From assembly GCA_963701245.1 (NCBI GenBank), contig OY969576.1, positions 1,240,001-1,304,000 of the forward strand: DNA of 64,000 nt, read 5' to 3'. The stretch is from CAWCCP01 sp963701245. Lineage in GTDB: Bacteria; Patescibacteriota; Saccharimonadia; Saccharimonadales; UBA4665. Shown here in pieces: positions 45,797 to 54,230 of the stretch (position 1 is its first letter; each line of letters opens with the position of its first letter). The position numbers and the translations under genes are program-made. The notes under the pieces are model-generated. The model was not told the DNA's origin. It made no database searches and worked only from the letters and a program-made list of their open reading frames with translations.

Positions 45797-47328
45797 TCAA
45801 CTGAAATTGTCGAAAATTGAGCCTTTTGAGGCCCTTTTTTAATAGTTTTATCTCTGTAAATTGGTGAAATCCTTGGGGTGTAAACTTTTTTCTGGCGTGT
45901 TACGAAAAATCCGTCAGGAAATAGCAAAAGTTCGCACCGCTTACGCCTATCCCAATCAAGTGACCAATATTTGGCCTTTAACTCCTCGGTGTAGTTGATA
46001 GAATATGTAATAAAATCCTCTAATTCAGTATCTACGTCACTATAGGCTTTGATATCAGCTTGAATAGCCAACTTTTCCTGTTCTTGGCTCTCTATAGCCG
46101 TCACTAGAGCCTTTTTAACTGTTTCATTGTTAGTAGTTGCAAGTTCGGCGGCCATCTTAGACTGAGCCTCTTCAATCAGGTGTTCACGGGTCTTTAAGCC
46201 AGCAACTTTCTGTTGGTTAGTACTAACACTTGAGCGCCAGAGATTCTTCAGCTCTTTGATTAGTACTTCTCTGCCATCGAGTACGACATTATTAAGCTTA
46301 GAAGATACTTTTTTGTGTAGATCATCCTTAGTGAAGTAGGTTTTGCAGCCTCGACAGCGGTAGCGCTCATAATAATGCCTGTTGTCATAATCCTTAACCT
46401 TACCATTATGATTACGATAGCCGGTTAGCTTGTACTGCCGCATGGCTTCTTGCAGGCAGTCGTAACAGAGCATCTCATTCATTGGGTATGCAGGATTTTT
46501 CTTATTTACCGCAAACTTCTTTCCTTTGCCGCTGATAATGGTTTTTAGAGCTTCGTGCTCCACCTTGGTTATCATATGCGTATGCAGACCATTTTCATTG
46601 GCTACACCCCAATCGGAGACCTGAATGATGCCAGCATAGTATGGTTTAACGGCAACTCGCTTAAATTGCTCCATGTCAAAGGGGTTACCACCGGTGGTTA
46701 AGTAACCTGCTCTATTCATACTCTTAAGCGCTTCATTGGGCGTTGCAGAGCCATTTGCCACCGATTTAAAAGCGGTTTGCAGCAAGTAGAAGCGTTTCGG
46801 GTCTATATCGTGCAGACTTTTTATATTACTGGTCTTATAGCCTGGTAGTGGCGGGAATGGATAGTAGCCGGCCCGCATTTTGGACATTTGTTTTTCGGGC
46901 GTCTTGGTAATGCGTTCGTTATTGCTTTGCTCAGCCTTGTATACATCAATCAGCTCATCAAATACTGCACTTTGATTGTTTGGGTCAACATCCGGCTTGT
47001 TGGCATGTACAAGTTGCACACCAATATTTTTGAACTTCACTTTCCAGTAGTAATATTCGTCTATCGAGCGCATGAACCTGTCCACCTCGTCCACAATCAG
47101 GTATTTAACCCGCTTGTTTTGGCGGCAATATTCCTGCATTTGCAGTAGGTCTTTGCGCTTAATGTTCTTGCCCTTGCGGCTTGACGCTGCAATCTCCCAT
47201 CGCTTGACTATTTCAGCTCCTAAGAACTCGGCTGCTTTATTGACACGCTCAATCTGAGGGTCTAAGTTACCGTCCCTAAGCTGCCCAGGGGTTGATACTC
47301 TACAAAGTGTTATTGCTTGTGTGGACAT
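45775..47328 (-). CDS. large serine recombinase (integrase-type)
   Basis: A 517-aa site-specific recombinase. The catalytic Ser12 is in LCRVSTPGQ, with the Arg/Asp cluster VDEVDRFMRS later in the resolvase domain. The recombinase domain (about 160-280), a zinc ribbon (CYDCLQ ... YRCRGC) and a long coiled coil (about 370-440) follow. The ATG at 47328 has GGAGG upstream. Its last codons (VDGGPGGT, stop) are read from the complement of the 3' end of tRNA-Lys, so the gene crosses its probable attachment site. Confidence 0.92.
   Translation of the reverse strand: MSTQAITLCRVSTPGQLRDGNLDPQIERVNKAAEFLGAEIVKRWEIAASSRKGKNIKRKDLLQMQEYCRQNKRVKYLIVDEVDRFMRSIDEYYYWKVKFKNIGVQLVHANKPDVDPNNQSAVFDELIDVYKAEQSNNERITKTPEKQMSKMRAGYYPFPPLPGYKTSNIKSLHDIDPKRFYLLQTAFKSVANGSATPNEALKSMNRAGYLTTGGNPFDMEQFKRVAVKPYYAGIIQVSDWGVANENGLHTHMITKVEHEALKTIISGKGKKFAVNKKNPAYPMNEMLCYDCLQEAMRQYKLTGYRNHNGKVKDYDNRHYYERYRCRGCKTYFTKDDLHKKVSSKLNNVVLDGREVLIKELKNLWRSSVSTNQQKVAGLKTREHLIEEAQSKMAAELATTNNETVKKALVTAIESQEQEKLAIQADIKAYSDVDTELEDFITYSINYTEELKAKYWSLDWDRRKRCELLLFPDGFFVTRQKKVYTPRISPIYRDKTIKKGPQKAQFSTISVDGGPGGT
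45787..45796 (+). other. candidate attachment core at tRNA-Lys 3' end
   Basis: TGGCCCTCCA, the 3' tail of the tRNA gene. The same ten bases end five of the nine B-type repeats (54142, 58962, 59729, 62009, 62792), and CCTCCA ends all twelve repeats of the array. The bases left of it differ between the tRNA and the repeats. Confidence 0.65.
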
Positions 47329-47412
47329 GGTTACCTCCAAAACAAAAACGACAGCCTCTGGCTTACACCGCATGACACGGAACAGAGACTGCCGTTACTA
47401 TTTTCAAAATAC

Positions 47413-47610
47413 CTAAGAATTGAGTTTGTCATGATTTGTAAGCTTCTTTATTGTTATACGTTTTTCACCTAAAAGCAACTGCTTGTGCTTATCGAGGCAA
47501 TACTCATCGTACAAAAACTCTGCCCAGGCCATCGCCGCCAGCTTAACCTCCTCTTCCGTGGGCTTCTGGTTCGATACCGCATGCTTGGGTACTACTCGCT
47601 CGCGTCCCAC
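47413..47610 (-). CDS. small hypothetical protein between ATPase and recombinase genes
   Basis: A 65-aa charged protein (AMAWAEFLYDEYCLDKHKQL, KRITIKKLTNHDK). No family recognised. It overlaps the ATPase gene upstream by 19 bp and lies 84 bp before the recombinase start, the position where an excisionase or recombination directionality factor is often found, but no HTH is evident. Confidence 0.5.
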   Translation of the reverse strand: MGRERVVPKHAVSNQKPTEEEVKLAAMAWAEFLYDEYCLDKHKQLLLGEKRITIKKLTNHDKLNS

Positions 47611-48962
47611 AGTGTCAGATTTTCTTTATTGATTGGCTCAAGCCCTCGTACCGCACGGCATTCATCACTCAGGAACCACTCGAACTTACCGTTCAGCCTG
47701 AGAATCTGATCTTGTCCGCCTACTTTGCCGCTGTGATCTTTAATGAAAGTCCCCACTCCGAGAACCGTCAGTGTTTTCATTTCCTTGCTAGCCGTAGGCT
47801 TTGTGCAATCGAGTAAGGCCTCAACTTGCTTGGTAGATAGTTCGCCAACCTCAAGCAGCCGACGCAATATCTTAGTACGGGTCGTCGGTGCGCTGTCTAT
47901 AGCTATTTCAATTGCATATCGTATATCGTCATTCGTGAGATGCGTACGGCCGCATACTACGGCGTGGCTCCTGCACAAGTTATAGAGCAGCCGATTGATA
48001 CGAGTAGGTTTTTCGACTATTGGCGTGGTGTAGCTATAATTTTCACCGTCTTCACCCTTCTCGTTGTACACACTCACGACGCCTCGCAAGCGAGCCAGTA
48101 GCTGCGCACACCGAGCTATAACTAACTTTTGGTCACGATCATCTTGCCCACCGTCCCACGTCATACCCAGTGGATGCTGCGACCACAGTGTTTGTAGGAA
48201 TCGCTTTGTAACTTCGCGGCAGGCTAGCTCCTTGTCTTTGTAGGTGGTCGATCCTAGCTGATCGGCCAATTCATCGTCAGTCGTATCCTTGGAGTTCATG
48301 TTAAGAAAAAACAGTCTTGAGCCAAGACTACCCATCATCTTCCAAACCTTGTGCGGAATGGGTGTTGAGGCTGCCAATAACATGAGCAGGTAGTCGCCGG
48401 TATAATGACGAGCGCCGTGGACGCCGCTTTCAGTGCTTAAACCCTCGCCATCAAGCACTCTAGTTAAAATACCGAGCAATTCATTAAGGTCATCATCGCG
48501 TTTTGAGAATATCGTAGCCAGATCGCGAACAATAAGAGCTCTGTTTTTGATACGCGGAAGTAGGTCAACTTGTCTCAATCTTTCTTTGCTTATGTTTGCC
48601 GCGTTGGAGACAAATGCCGCCGGAGTAAACTTATCAGTGGCATAGGTTAGCTGATCGATTTCCGCAAAGAAGTTGAGCGTAATCGTTTTACCCGCCGAGG
48701 GTACGTCCACGAGCACCAGAGCAAACGGATTCGTGATATCTGTTATAAGTATCTGGCTAATAATGGACAGGCAGATTTCGGCCGAAAATAACAAGTCAGG
48801 AAAGTTGGCTTTAATTACAGCTTGCCATTCATTGTAGGTACAGGGCTTATTAGGCGACTTTATAGAAGCAATGCGAGGATTGTCACGTACTAGAGAAGGC
48901 TTTATGGGCTTGCCATCGATTTTTCGAGATTCTTTTTTAATATGTTCGTTGCTCATCTGCAT
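47592..48962 (-). CDS. P-loop ATPase of a mobile element (helicase/initiator-like)
   Basis: A 456-aa protein with a Walker A-like LVDVPSAGKTIT (about residues 82-93), a Walker B-like RALIVRDLATIF and a sensor-type region LLMLLAASTPIPHKVW. The C-terminal ~90 residues contain a winged helix (LSTKQVEALLDCTKPTASKEMK). This is the layout of replication helicases or AAA+ initiators of phages and plasmids. It overlaps the next gene downstream and starts 2 bp after the gene upstream, forming a tight unit with the recombinase. Confidence 0.75.
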   Translation of the reverse strand: MQMSNEHIKKESRKIDGKPIKPSLVRDNPRIASIKSPNKPCTYNEWQAVIKANFPDLLFSAEICLSIISQILITDITNPFALVLVDVPSAGKTITLNFFAEIDQLTYATDKFTPAAFVSNAANISKERLRQVDLLPRIKNRALIVRDLATIFSKRDDDLNELLGILTRVLDGEGLSTESGVHGARHYTGDYLLMLLAASTPIPHKVWKMMGSLGSRLFFLNMNSKDTTDDELADQLGSTTYKDKELACREVTKRFLQTLWSQHPLGMTWDGGQDDRDQKLVIARCAQLLARLRGVVSVYNEKGEDGENYSYTTPIVEKPTRINRLLYNLCRSHAVVCGRTHLTNDDIRYAIEIAIDSAPTTRTKILRRLLEVGELSTKQVEALLDCTKPTASKEMKTLTVLGVGTFIKDHSGKVGGQDQILRLNGKFEWFLSDECRAVRGLEPINKENLTLWDASE

Positions 48963-48964
48963 GA

Positions 48965-49210
48965 CTATTCCCCTGAATAAATCCTGCTTTTTAGCATTTT
49001 TATATTATCGGCAAATGTCCGTGCCTTAATAGTTAGCTCGTCTGACCAATACTCATTAATCGTATGCGTGAGCTTGTCAGTCCGCTTAAAAATAAAGTAA
49101 AAGCGACCATTCGTGTCACGGCTAGTGCCGATGATCTTAAAGCCTGCACTGAGTAGTGCGGCAGCTAGATTCAAATCATGAATCTGTGTGTTTGATAAGC
49201 GCATGTCCAT
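48965..49210 (-). CDS. small DUF5659-like protein
   Basis: An 81-aa protein. The pattern LAAALLSAGFKIIGTSRDTN followed by FYFIFKRTDKL and a final helix ending in LKSRIYSG resembles DUF5659, a small family common on mobile elements of CPR bacteria; function unknown. It lies 2 bp upstream of the ATPase gene in the same operon. Confidence 0.6.
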   Translation of the reverse strand: MDMRLSNTQIHDLNLAAALLSAGFKIIGTSRDTNGRFYFIFKRTDKLTHTINEYWSDELTIKARTFADNIKMLKSRIYSGE

Positions 49211-49326
49211 GTAAATTCCTTTTGTTAATTGACATGGTTAGCCTCTCATAAAGTAAATCCGCATAGTGAAAATGGTGGATTTTCAATCTACGTAACAGAT
49301 GTAAGTGTGCTAAATATTACGACTTT

Positions 49327-50169
49327 TTACGATTCTGATATATGAACATTTTTAAGTAAACTCAGTAACTTATCGTCCACAAAGACATCTTGTGTTAGCT
49401 TTACTTTTCCTCTAGACACACTAAAAAAATAAGATTTAAGTTCTTTGTTAAAACCACGCTTCCCAACATAATCAGTCAAATTTTTTATACTTTTAGTGCG
49501 ACTGACTTCATCATGAATATCCGCTAGATTGTGCAATTTATCTGGACGATCTAAAAGATACTTAATAAAAAGATACGGCAAACCATCAGGCTGCATTTTC
49601 GCAATCAAATACTTGTCATCATTTGTTAGCTTAATAAAAAATTCGCCACTATCTTCTAACACTAGTCGTGCCTTATTTTCTAGTTCTGCTTGTATGTGCT
49701 TAGGAATTACAGCTCGTTTCATTTTCTCGCTTATCACCTCAATTTTAGCGACCGAAATGAATTGGCCAGTCAAAGCCATCAATTCACCATCATTGCCCCA
49801 TGTATTAAGTATTGGGCGAATCATCTTTTGTTCACGATCCATATCCATTAACTTTACGTCTTTGGTCATTAATGAATGTGTAAGCATTAACTCCCAGAAT
49901 GGCTCGCTATCATCTGATACTTTCCATATATCTTCATATCTCAGAGTCTGACTAAGGCCATACTGTGGATAGCCTTTTTCAAGTGCAGCTATAAGCATGT
50001 TGTGGTGCTGAAAGAAATGATCACTAGACCCGTACGCCTCAAGATACTGAAAAAATTCATCATGAGGCACAATCTCGCTATCATCTAGTGCGCCCTCTTT
50101 AGCGAACAATACAGCAAGTCCATTTACATAAACTTTATTCTGCGACCAATATCTCATCTTCATATCCAT
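49327..50169 (-). CDS. hypothetical protein of the mobile element, possible C-terminal winged helix
   Basis: A protein of about 280 aa from the ATG at 50169; the frame extends 14 codons upstream to a TTG. No family recognised. The middle is helical and the last ~80 residues (LADIHDEVSRTKSIKNLTDY, then KLTQDVFVD) look like a winged-helix domain. It faces away from the ncRNA at 50254 and could be its regulator or partner. Confidence 0.6.
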   Translation of the reverse strand: MDMKMRYWSQNKVYVNGLAVLFAKEGALDDSEIVPHDEFFQYLEAYGSSDHFFQHHNMLIAALEKGYPQYGLSQTLRYEDIWKVSDDSEPFWELMLTHSLMTKDVKLMDMDREQKMIRPILNTWGNDGELMALTGQFISVAKIEVISEKMKRAVIPKHIQAELENKARLVLEDSGEFFIKLTNDDKYLIAKMQPDGLPYLFIKYLLDRPDKLHNLADIHDEVSRTKSIKNLTDYVGKRGFNKELKSYFFSVSRGKVKLTQDVFVDDKLLSLLKNVHISES

Positions 50170-50238
50170 AATAGTTACCCATATTGTCCGACAGTGCGGG
50201 GACGTCTGCAAGCGTAAGGTCTATCATCTGAGGCAAAG

Positions 50239-50247
50239 TGTTATAAT
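50239..50247 (+). promoter_or_regulatory. extended -10 promoter of the structured RNA
   Basis: TGTTATAAT, a perfect TGN-TATAAT extended -10. No good -35 is needed or seen. It predicts a start near 50254, at the base of the first hairpin of the RNA. Confidence 0.65.
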
Positions 50248-50253
50248 TGCCCT

Positions 50254-50412
50254 CAAGTGGTTAATCCACCCAGGCCTAAACCATTACAACTGTAATAGCA
50301 TGGTCGAGAATCCACTCGAAAGATAATAGCTCATCGTCAGAGCCTTCTTTCGAGTGGTTACAGCCGGAAACGGTTGTAGGTAGCTTTTGCTGCCGCTGGC
50401 GGTGAGCTTTTT
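50254..50412 (+). ncRNA. candidate structured non-coding RNA, about 160 nt
   Basis: Five hairpins in a row: GTGG-TTAAT-CCAC right at the predicted start; ATTACA-AC-TGTAAT inside a CCA/TGG closure; a 12-bp stem CCACTCGAAAGA with TCTTTCGAGTGG; CAGCCG-GAAA-CGGTTG with a GNRA tetraloop; and a final stem GCT.CCG/CGG..AGC followed by TTTTT, an intrinsic terminator. There is no open frame. I match it to no known class. It lies between divergent genes of the mobile element and 27 bp before a membrane-protein gene. Confidence 0.65.
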
Positions 50413-50439
50413 AGTTGCAGTAAATAAGGCCATATTATA

Positions 50440-51384
50440 ATGAATATTTTTGAAAAGTTTGAAATGCGCATAGAGGACAGCATTGAAGACTGGCTCAAAA
50501 AGCGACCATTTGTAATTAAGAGAGCAGAAAAAGAAGAAAAAGATAATATTTTTTCAGCAGCACAGCAAGCCTACATAAAGCTTATCCAAACAGTAAACAA
50601 AGATTATAAAGGCTATGACCCTTATAGCTATGAGAGAGACCCTAGTATTGATAGCTTTGCCACACAGTACTCAAAAGTCTTAGAGGCTGGCTTATTTGCT
50701 GGGCAGAAGATTACAGGCTTTAGCCTGAAAGATAAAAAGTACGCCCAAAAGTCTTTCGACGATAATCTTAATAGCTATAACCGTGAAAGCCTACGAAAAA
50801 CAGCTGTCCACTATAGAACAAGTGCAGTAGCTACTATTATCGTACTGGCTATTGTTGCATTAATGGGTTGGTACATTAAGTATGGTGGCCCCAATCCGAA
50901 TAGTTCTAATAATTCATCAAATACCCAGAGCAAGCAAGCACCTAACACCAATAACGGATCAAGCACCCAATCATCAATTGGGCCGTATGTATCATCAATA
51001 GATGGCTTTGATATACAGTTTCCTGGAATTCCTACTGTAGATCCAGGTACTGATGCTGCAGGCTACAAATATGACTCTTACTCATACAATGATGGGGATT
51101 ATCTAGTGCTGGTACAAAATGACCCTAACCCATCACAGCAACTTATAGAAAGCTTCGAGGCTTCACTAGAGAAGTCATTTGGCTTAACTCCAACATCACC
51201 TATACAAAACACGACTCTCAATGGTTATCCTGCCATCTATGGAGAGTATACTTCCAGCCAGGATGGCGCCACTACATATGCGTATACTTTCTATAATTCT
51301 TCTCAAGAGATTATTATCATGACTCAAAACGTCAACAGTACTTCATTTAACAGCTTTGCGAATAGTTACTATGACCTCAACTAA
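50440..51384 (+). CDS. single-pass membrane protein with external domain
   Basis: A 314-aa protein: a charged N-terminal cytoplasmic domain (about 1-125), one helix (about 130-148), a Ser/Asn/Gln linker and an external domain of ~130 residues (DGFDIQFPGIP, NGYPAIYGEYTS) resembling the PsbP-like or DUF-type external domains often seen on such anchors. It is first of three adjacent membrane-protein genes. Confidence 0.75.
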   Translation: MNIFEKFEMRIEDSIEDWLKKRPFVIKRAEKEEKDNIFSAAQQAYIKLIQTVNKDYKGYDPYSYERDPSIDSFATQYSKVLEAGLFAGQKITGFSLKDKKYAQKSFDDNLNSYNRESLRKTAVHYRTSAVATIIVLAIVALMGWYIKYGGPNPNSSNNSSNTQSKQAPNTNNGSSTQSSIGPYVSSIDGFDIQFPGIPTVDPGTDAAGYKYDSYSYNDGDYLVLVQNDPNPSQQLIESFEASLEKSFGLTPTSPIQNTTLNGYPAIYGEYTSSQDGATTYAYTFYNSSQEIIIMTQNVNSTSFNSFANSYYDLN

Positions 51385-51387
51385 CTT

Positions 51388-51894
51388 ATGAACAACAATA
51401 CTAAGTGGATAATCGGCCTAGTCATAGCAGGAGTAGTAATACTCGGGGGCAGTTTGATTGCCTTTGGTGTAACGAAGTACCACAAAGACCACCCAGATAG
51501 CTCATATGGTTCCAGCTCAACAGGTAGTTCGACTACCGGTTCTACCAATGGGTCTAATACTACAGCGGGTTCTAACTCTGTTACTTCATCGCAGGAAACG
51601 ACATCAAACTGTTCGCCGGTTTCGCAAGCGGCAAGCTTAGAGAATACTAGCGGATGTATACAATTTACGGGCTACGCTTACACATCTCCCAGCAGCGGGT
51701 CAATGTACCTGGACCAGTCCACCTCTGCGCCTTATGGCTTCTCAGCCTATATTCCGGCGGGTTCTTCTTTTGGTCCATCTTTGCTTAACCAATACTCCGG
51801 CCAAAGTATTGATGTCACAGGCTCAATCATCAACTATAACGGTGAACCTGAAATAGTAGTAAATAGTGCCTCACAGATAACATTGGCACAGTAG
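51388..51894 (+). CDS. membrane-anchored protein with OB-fold-like external domain
   Basis: A 168-aa protein: N-terminal helix (about 7-28), a Ser/Thr/Gly-rich linker and an external domain (CIQFTGYAYTSPSSG, YSGQSIDVTGSI, EPEIVVNSASQI) whose strand pattern is that of an OB fold. It starts 3 bp after the previous stop, so it is co-transcribed. Confidence 0.75.
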   Translation: MNNNTKWIIGLVIAGVVILGGSLIAFGVTKYHKDHPDSSYGSSSTGSSTTGSTNGSNTTAGSNSVTSSQETTSNCSPVSQAASLENTSGCIQFTGYAYTSPSSGSMYLDQSTSAPYGFSAYIPAGSSFGPSLLNQYSGQSIDVTGSIINYNGEPEIVVNSASQITLAQ

Positions 51895-51938
51895 GACGTA
51901 TCATGAAGAAACTCATTAGCAATCAAAGGAGAAAAAGA

Positions 51939-52625
51939 ATGACAAGACTTAGTAAACACCTCAAGGGCTTGATTAAGCCGTTGCCTCGTTATGGTAAGGC
52001 AATTAATGCAGTGGTTCTGTTGGCCTTTACCTTGCTGGTTGTGGCAGGAGCGGCAGCACTTACTGTTCATACTAAGAATCCACAGACGGTCGTATTAAAA
52101 CAAGCATCTTCAACCAATAAACCTGTATCCAAGCCAACAACAACTGCTCCTACAACCGACAACAACACATCTACGCAACCTGCCCAAAATACCACTCCAT
52201 CTACTACTACAAAACCGACCACACCACAATCAAACAGTCAGACGACAAATAATAGCTCAAACAATACTTCCACACCACAAGCTCAGCCAGACCCAACATA
52301 TCTAATGACCTGTGTTTATGTCGGCGGAGCTCAAAATGGTGAAAATTGCCCATACAGTCCACCGCCTGCTTGGAATGGTAGTTTCACAAAATATTTCTGT
52401 ACGACTGGGGATAATTATGAGGTTGCGTGCACGGATTACGATAGCGTTACACAAATTGTTGACGAAGGTATCCAATATTATGGCGACCCATCAACTACTG
52501 GATATATTGGGTATTTCGGCAGTTGCCGATTTATGTCGGGTAGTATTGCGCGCAGAGTATATGTAGATGTAAATGGAAGAACCAGTGGTTACGCTGATTG
52601 TCTTACCGGGACACCACTACCATAA
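51939..52625 (+). CDS. membrane-anchored external protein with Thr/Pro/Asn-rich linker
   Basis: I chose the ATG at 51939 (228 aa) because AAAGGAG lies 8 nt upstream; the frame begins at 51903. One helix (about 23-43) is followed by a long Thr/Pro/Asn/Ser linker (about 60-120) and a cysteine-containing C-terminal domain (six Cys: VGGAQNGENCPYSPPP, FCTTGDNYEVACTDYD). Function unknown; the last of the three-gene membrane group. Confidence 0.72.
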   Translation: MTRLSKHLKGLIKPLPRYGKAINAVVLLAFTLLVVAGAAALTVHTKNPQTVVLKQASSTNKPVSKPTTTAPTTDNNTSTQPAQNTTPSTTTKPTTPQSNSQTTNNSSNNTSTPQAQPDPTYLMTCVYVGGAQNGENCPYSPPPAWNGSFTKYFCTTGDNYEVACTDYDSVTQIVDEGIQYYGDPSTTGYIGYFGSCRFMSGSIARRVYVDVNGRTSGYADCLTGTPLP

Positions 52626-52996
52626 TAATGTGCATGCACCAGTATAGTTATTAAGGACGAGATCACTCTCAAACAATATAGGAACGAAGGGTGTGTAACC
52701 CAAAATATAGAAATTTTTTTGGGGCATAATAACCTGATACATCGAATAACATATTCAAAGACTAACCCCCCGCCAGCATATTGTAATTTTCTGCTATCTT
52801 TTACTAAGTCCATTTACCTATACGCGCACGTATAAGACTTATGTACATCTGGTTTACACAAAGAGTACGTTATAGGAGGTTGTTTCTTGACTTAATAACC
52901 CCGTGTAATCTGTAGCTCGTGTTATTAAGATACTACTAAGCAATGAATATGTCGCACTGTAAATAGTGAAAAACAAGGTTTACACATTACTTTTTG
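52626..52996. other. gene-free stretch with one inverted repeat
   Basis: No gene is supported here. The only structure I see is CTTAATAAC (52891-52899) and GTTATTAAG (52921-52929), a 9-bp inverted repeat with a 21-base loop that could be a protein-binding site or weak hairpin. Confidence 0.4.
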
Positions 52997-53026
52997 CTGA
53001 CAAACTATAGCATTTTCACTTATAAT
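52997..53026 (+). promoter_or_regulatory. sigma70-type promoter
   Basis: CTGACA (52997-53002) and TATAAT (53021-53026) are 18 bp apart, 30 bp before the coiled-coil gene. Confidence 0.6.
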
Positions 53027-53055
53027 GTACTTATGAATCTAAAGGGTAGTTTTCC

Positions 53056-53322
53056 ATGTCAGCCTTGTCAACAAATAGCCATGACTATTATTACTTAACC
53101 CAGGCGAGGGATAAGTACACTAGAAACTCTAAGAAGTATTATGCGTGTACACAGTTGATCAAGATTAATAAATTAGAGCGGAAGTTGATGCTGGAAGAGG
53201 AATCAATACACAGACAGCAGGAGAAGTTAGACGAGCGTAATCGCCGTTTTAAAATATCCCAGCGAACGAAGCTACAAATCATAGAAGCGCTGAAAGAAGA
53301 TGTAGAGAGTTTACGGCAATAA
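53056..53322 (+). CDS. small coiled-coil protein
   Basis: An 88-aa charged protein. Residues about 35-85 (KLMLEEESIHRQQEKLDERN) form a continuous coiled coil. AAAGG lies upstream of the ATG. No family recognised. It is the last gene before repeat A1 and would be the first cassette if the array units end in the repeat. Confidence 0.6.
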   Translation: MSALSTNSHDYYYLTQARDKYTRNSKKYYACTQLIKINKLERKLMLEEESIHRQQEKLDERNRRFKISQRTKLQIIEALKEDVESLRQ

Positions 53323-53400
53323 CTGTAATCAATAAACGAAAATTGACACTGTGAGTTACTACCTATGACAAGCCGAGCGAGCTACCGCCAATGATGGTTC

Positions 53401-53456
53401 GCCACCTTAATATTTCATCCAACATAGGTGTAAACTTGTTCTCGCGACGACCTCCA
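53401..53456 (+). repeat. cassette-end repeat, class A, copy A1
   Basis: GCCACC, TATTTC, CATAGGTGTAAACTTGTT and the end GACCTCCA (53449-53456). Aligned with A2 and A3 it is conserved over about 55 bp up to CCTCCA and not beyond. Confidence 0.8.
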
Positions 53457-53488
53457 AGTATTTCGCACAACAGTATCACTACAATTAT

Positions 53489-53512
53489 GGAACCGCTTCT
53501 TGGTTCCTTTTT
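53489..53512 (+). terminator. terminator at start of alpha/beta hydrolase cassette
   Basis: GGAACC and GGTTCC with a 7-base loop, then TTTTT. A TATAGT box (53515-53520) follows directly. Confidence 0.8.
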
Positions 53513-53526
53513 GTTATAGTTAGACC

Positions 53527-54098
53527 ATGAAAACAGTTTTATTTGCACCTGGCAATAAACAAGATATGACTACTCACGACTATGAGGCAACGCTTGTAGC
53601 AATCAATAGTAAAGGTTACCAGACGATTTTCGTTCCAATTACATGGGGACCGACAAGTATGAACGACTGGCTGCCACAGTTTGAAGCAGAGTACGACAAG
53701 CTCGACCCGAACGAAACAATCCTTGCAGGTTTCTCATATGGGGCAATGATCGCCTTCGCTGCCGCCGCTAAACGCCAACCATCAGAACTTTGGCTCATGT
53801 CTTTAGCACCTTTTTCTCAGAGGATTTAAATCTACCACGAGTACTCTGGCTCCTGCTTAAAGGGCGACAGCGGATTAAGCCATTCCAAAGATTGTCTTTT
53901 AACAAATTGGTTTCTCGGATTACCTGTAAAACGCTTATATTCATTGGTGAAATTGAAGCGAAGAAATATCGTAGCTTAGAAAAACGAGCTTTGAGTGCAG
54001 AAAAACAAATCAAAGACTGTACGCTTGTCCGTATTCCGAATGGAATTCATGACGTTACATCACAAAACTACATTCAATCGTTAAAAGATAATATATAA
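53527..54098 (+). CDS. small alpha/beta hydrolase, one apparent frameshift
   Basis: About 190 aa when repaired. The nucleophile elbow is AGFSYGAMIA and the catalytic His is in PNGIHDVTS. The frame breaks at a T5 run (about 53811-53815): with T6 the sequence reads SLAPFFSEDLNLPRV and continues to the second frame's stop. TATAGT ends 6 nt before the ATG, predicting a leaderless mRNA. It is a single-gene cassette between repeats A1 and B1. Confidence 0.8.
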
Positions 54099-54118
54099 GT
54101 TTTAGGTTGTGCCTGTAA

Positions 54119-54152
54119 TTTAGTTGCAATTGAGTAACACATGGCCCTCCAA
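54119..54152 (+). repeat. cassette-end repeat, class B, copy B1
   Basis: TTTAGTTGCAATTGAG then ATGGCCCTCCAA; the core TGGCCCTCCA is at 54142-54151, identical to the tRNA-Lys 3' end. Confidence 0.8.
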
Positions 54153-54165
54153 GCATAAGAATTTT

Positions 54166-54191
54166 GACCTCAGTAAATTGAGGTCATTTTT
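54166..54191 (+). terminator. terminator at start of membrane-protein cassette
   Basis: GACCTCA and TGAGGTC with a 6-base loop, then ATTTTT. Confidence 0.8.
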
Positions 54192-54230
54192 GTTGCAAAG
54201 CTTTCATAATGTATCTATGCTTAAACTAAC

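Noticed and set aside
47413..47610. Recombination directionality factor
   Set aside because: Position fits, but no helix-turn-helix or family likeness is visible, so it is left as hypothetical.
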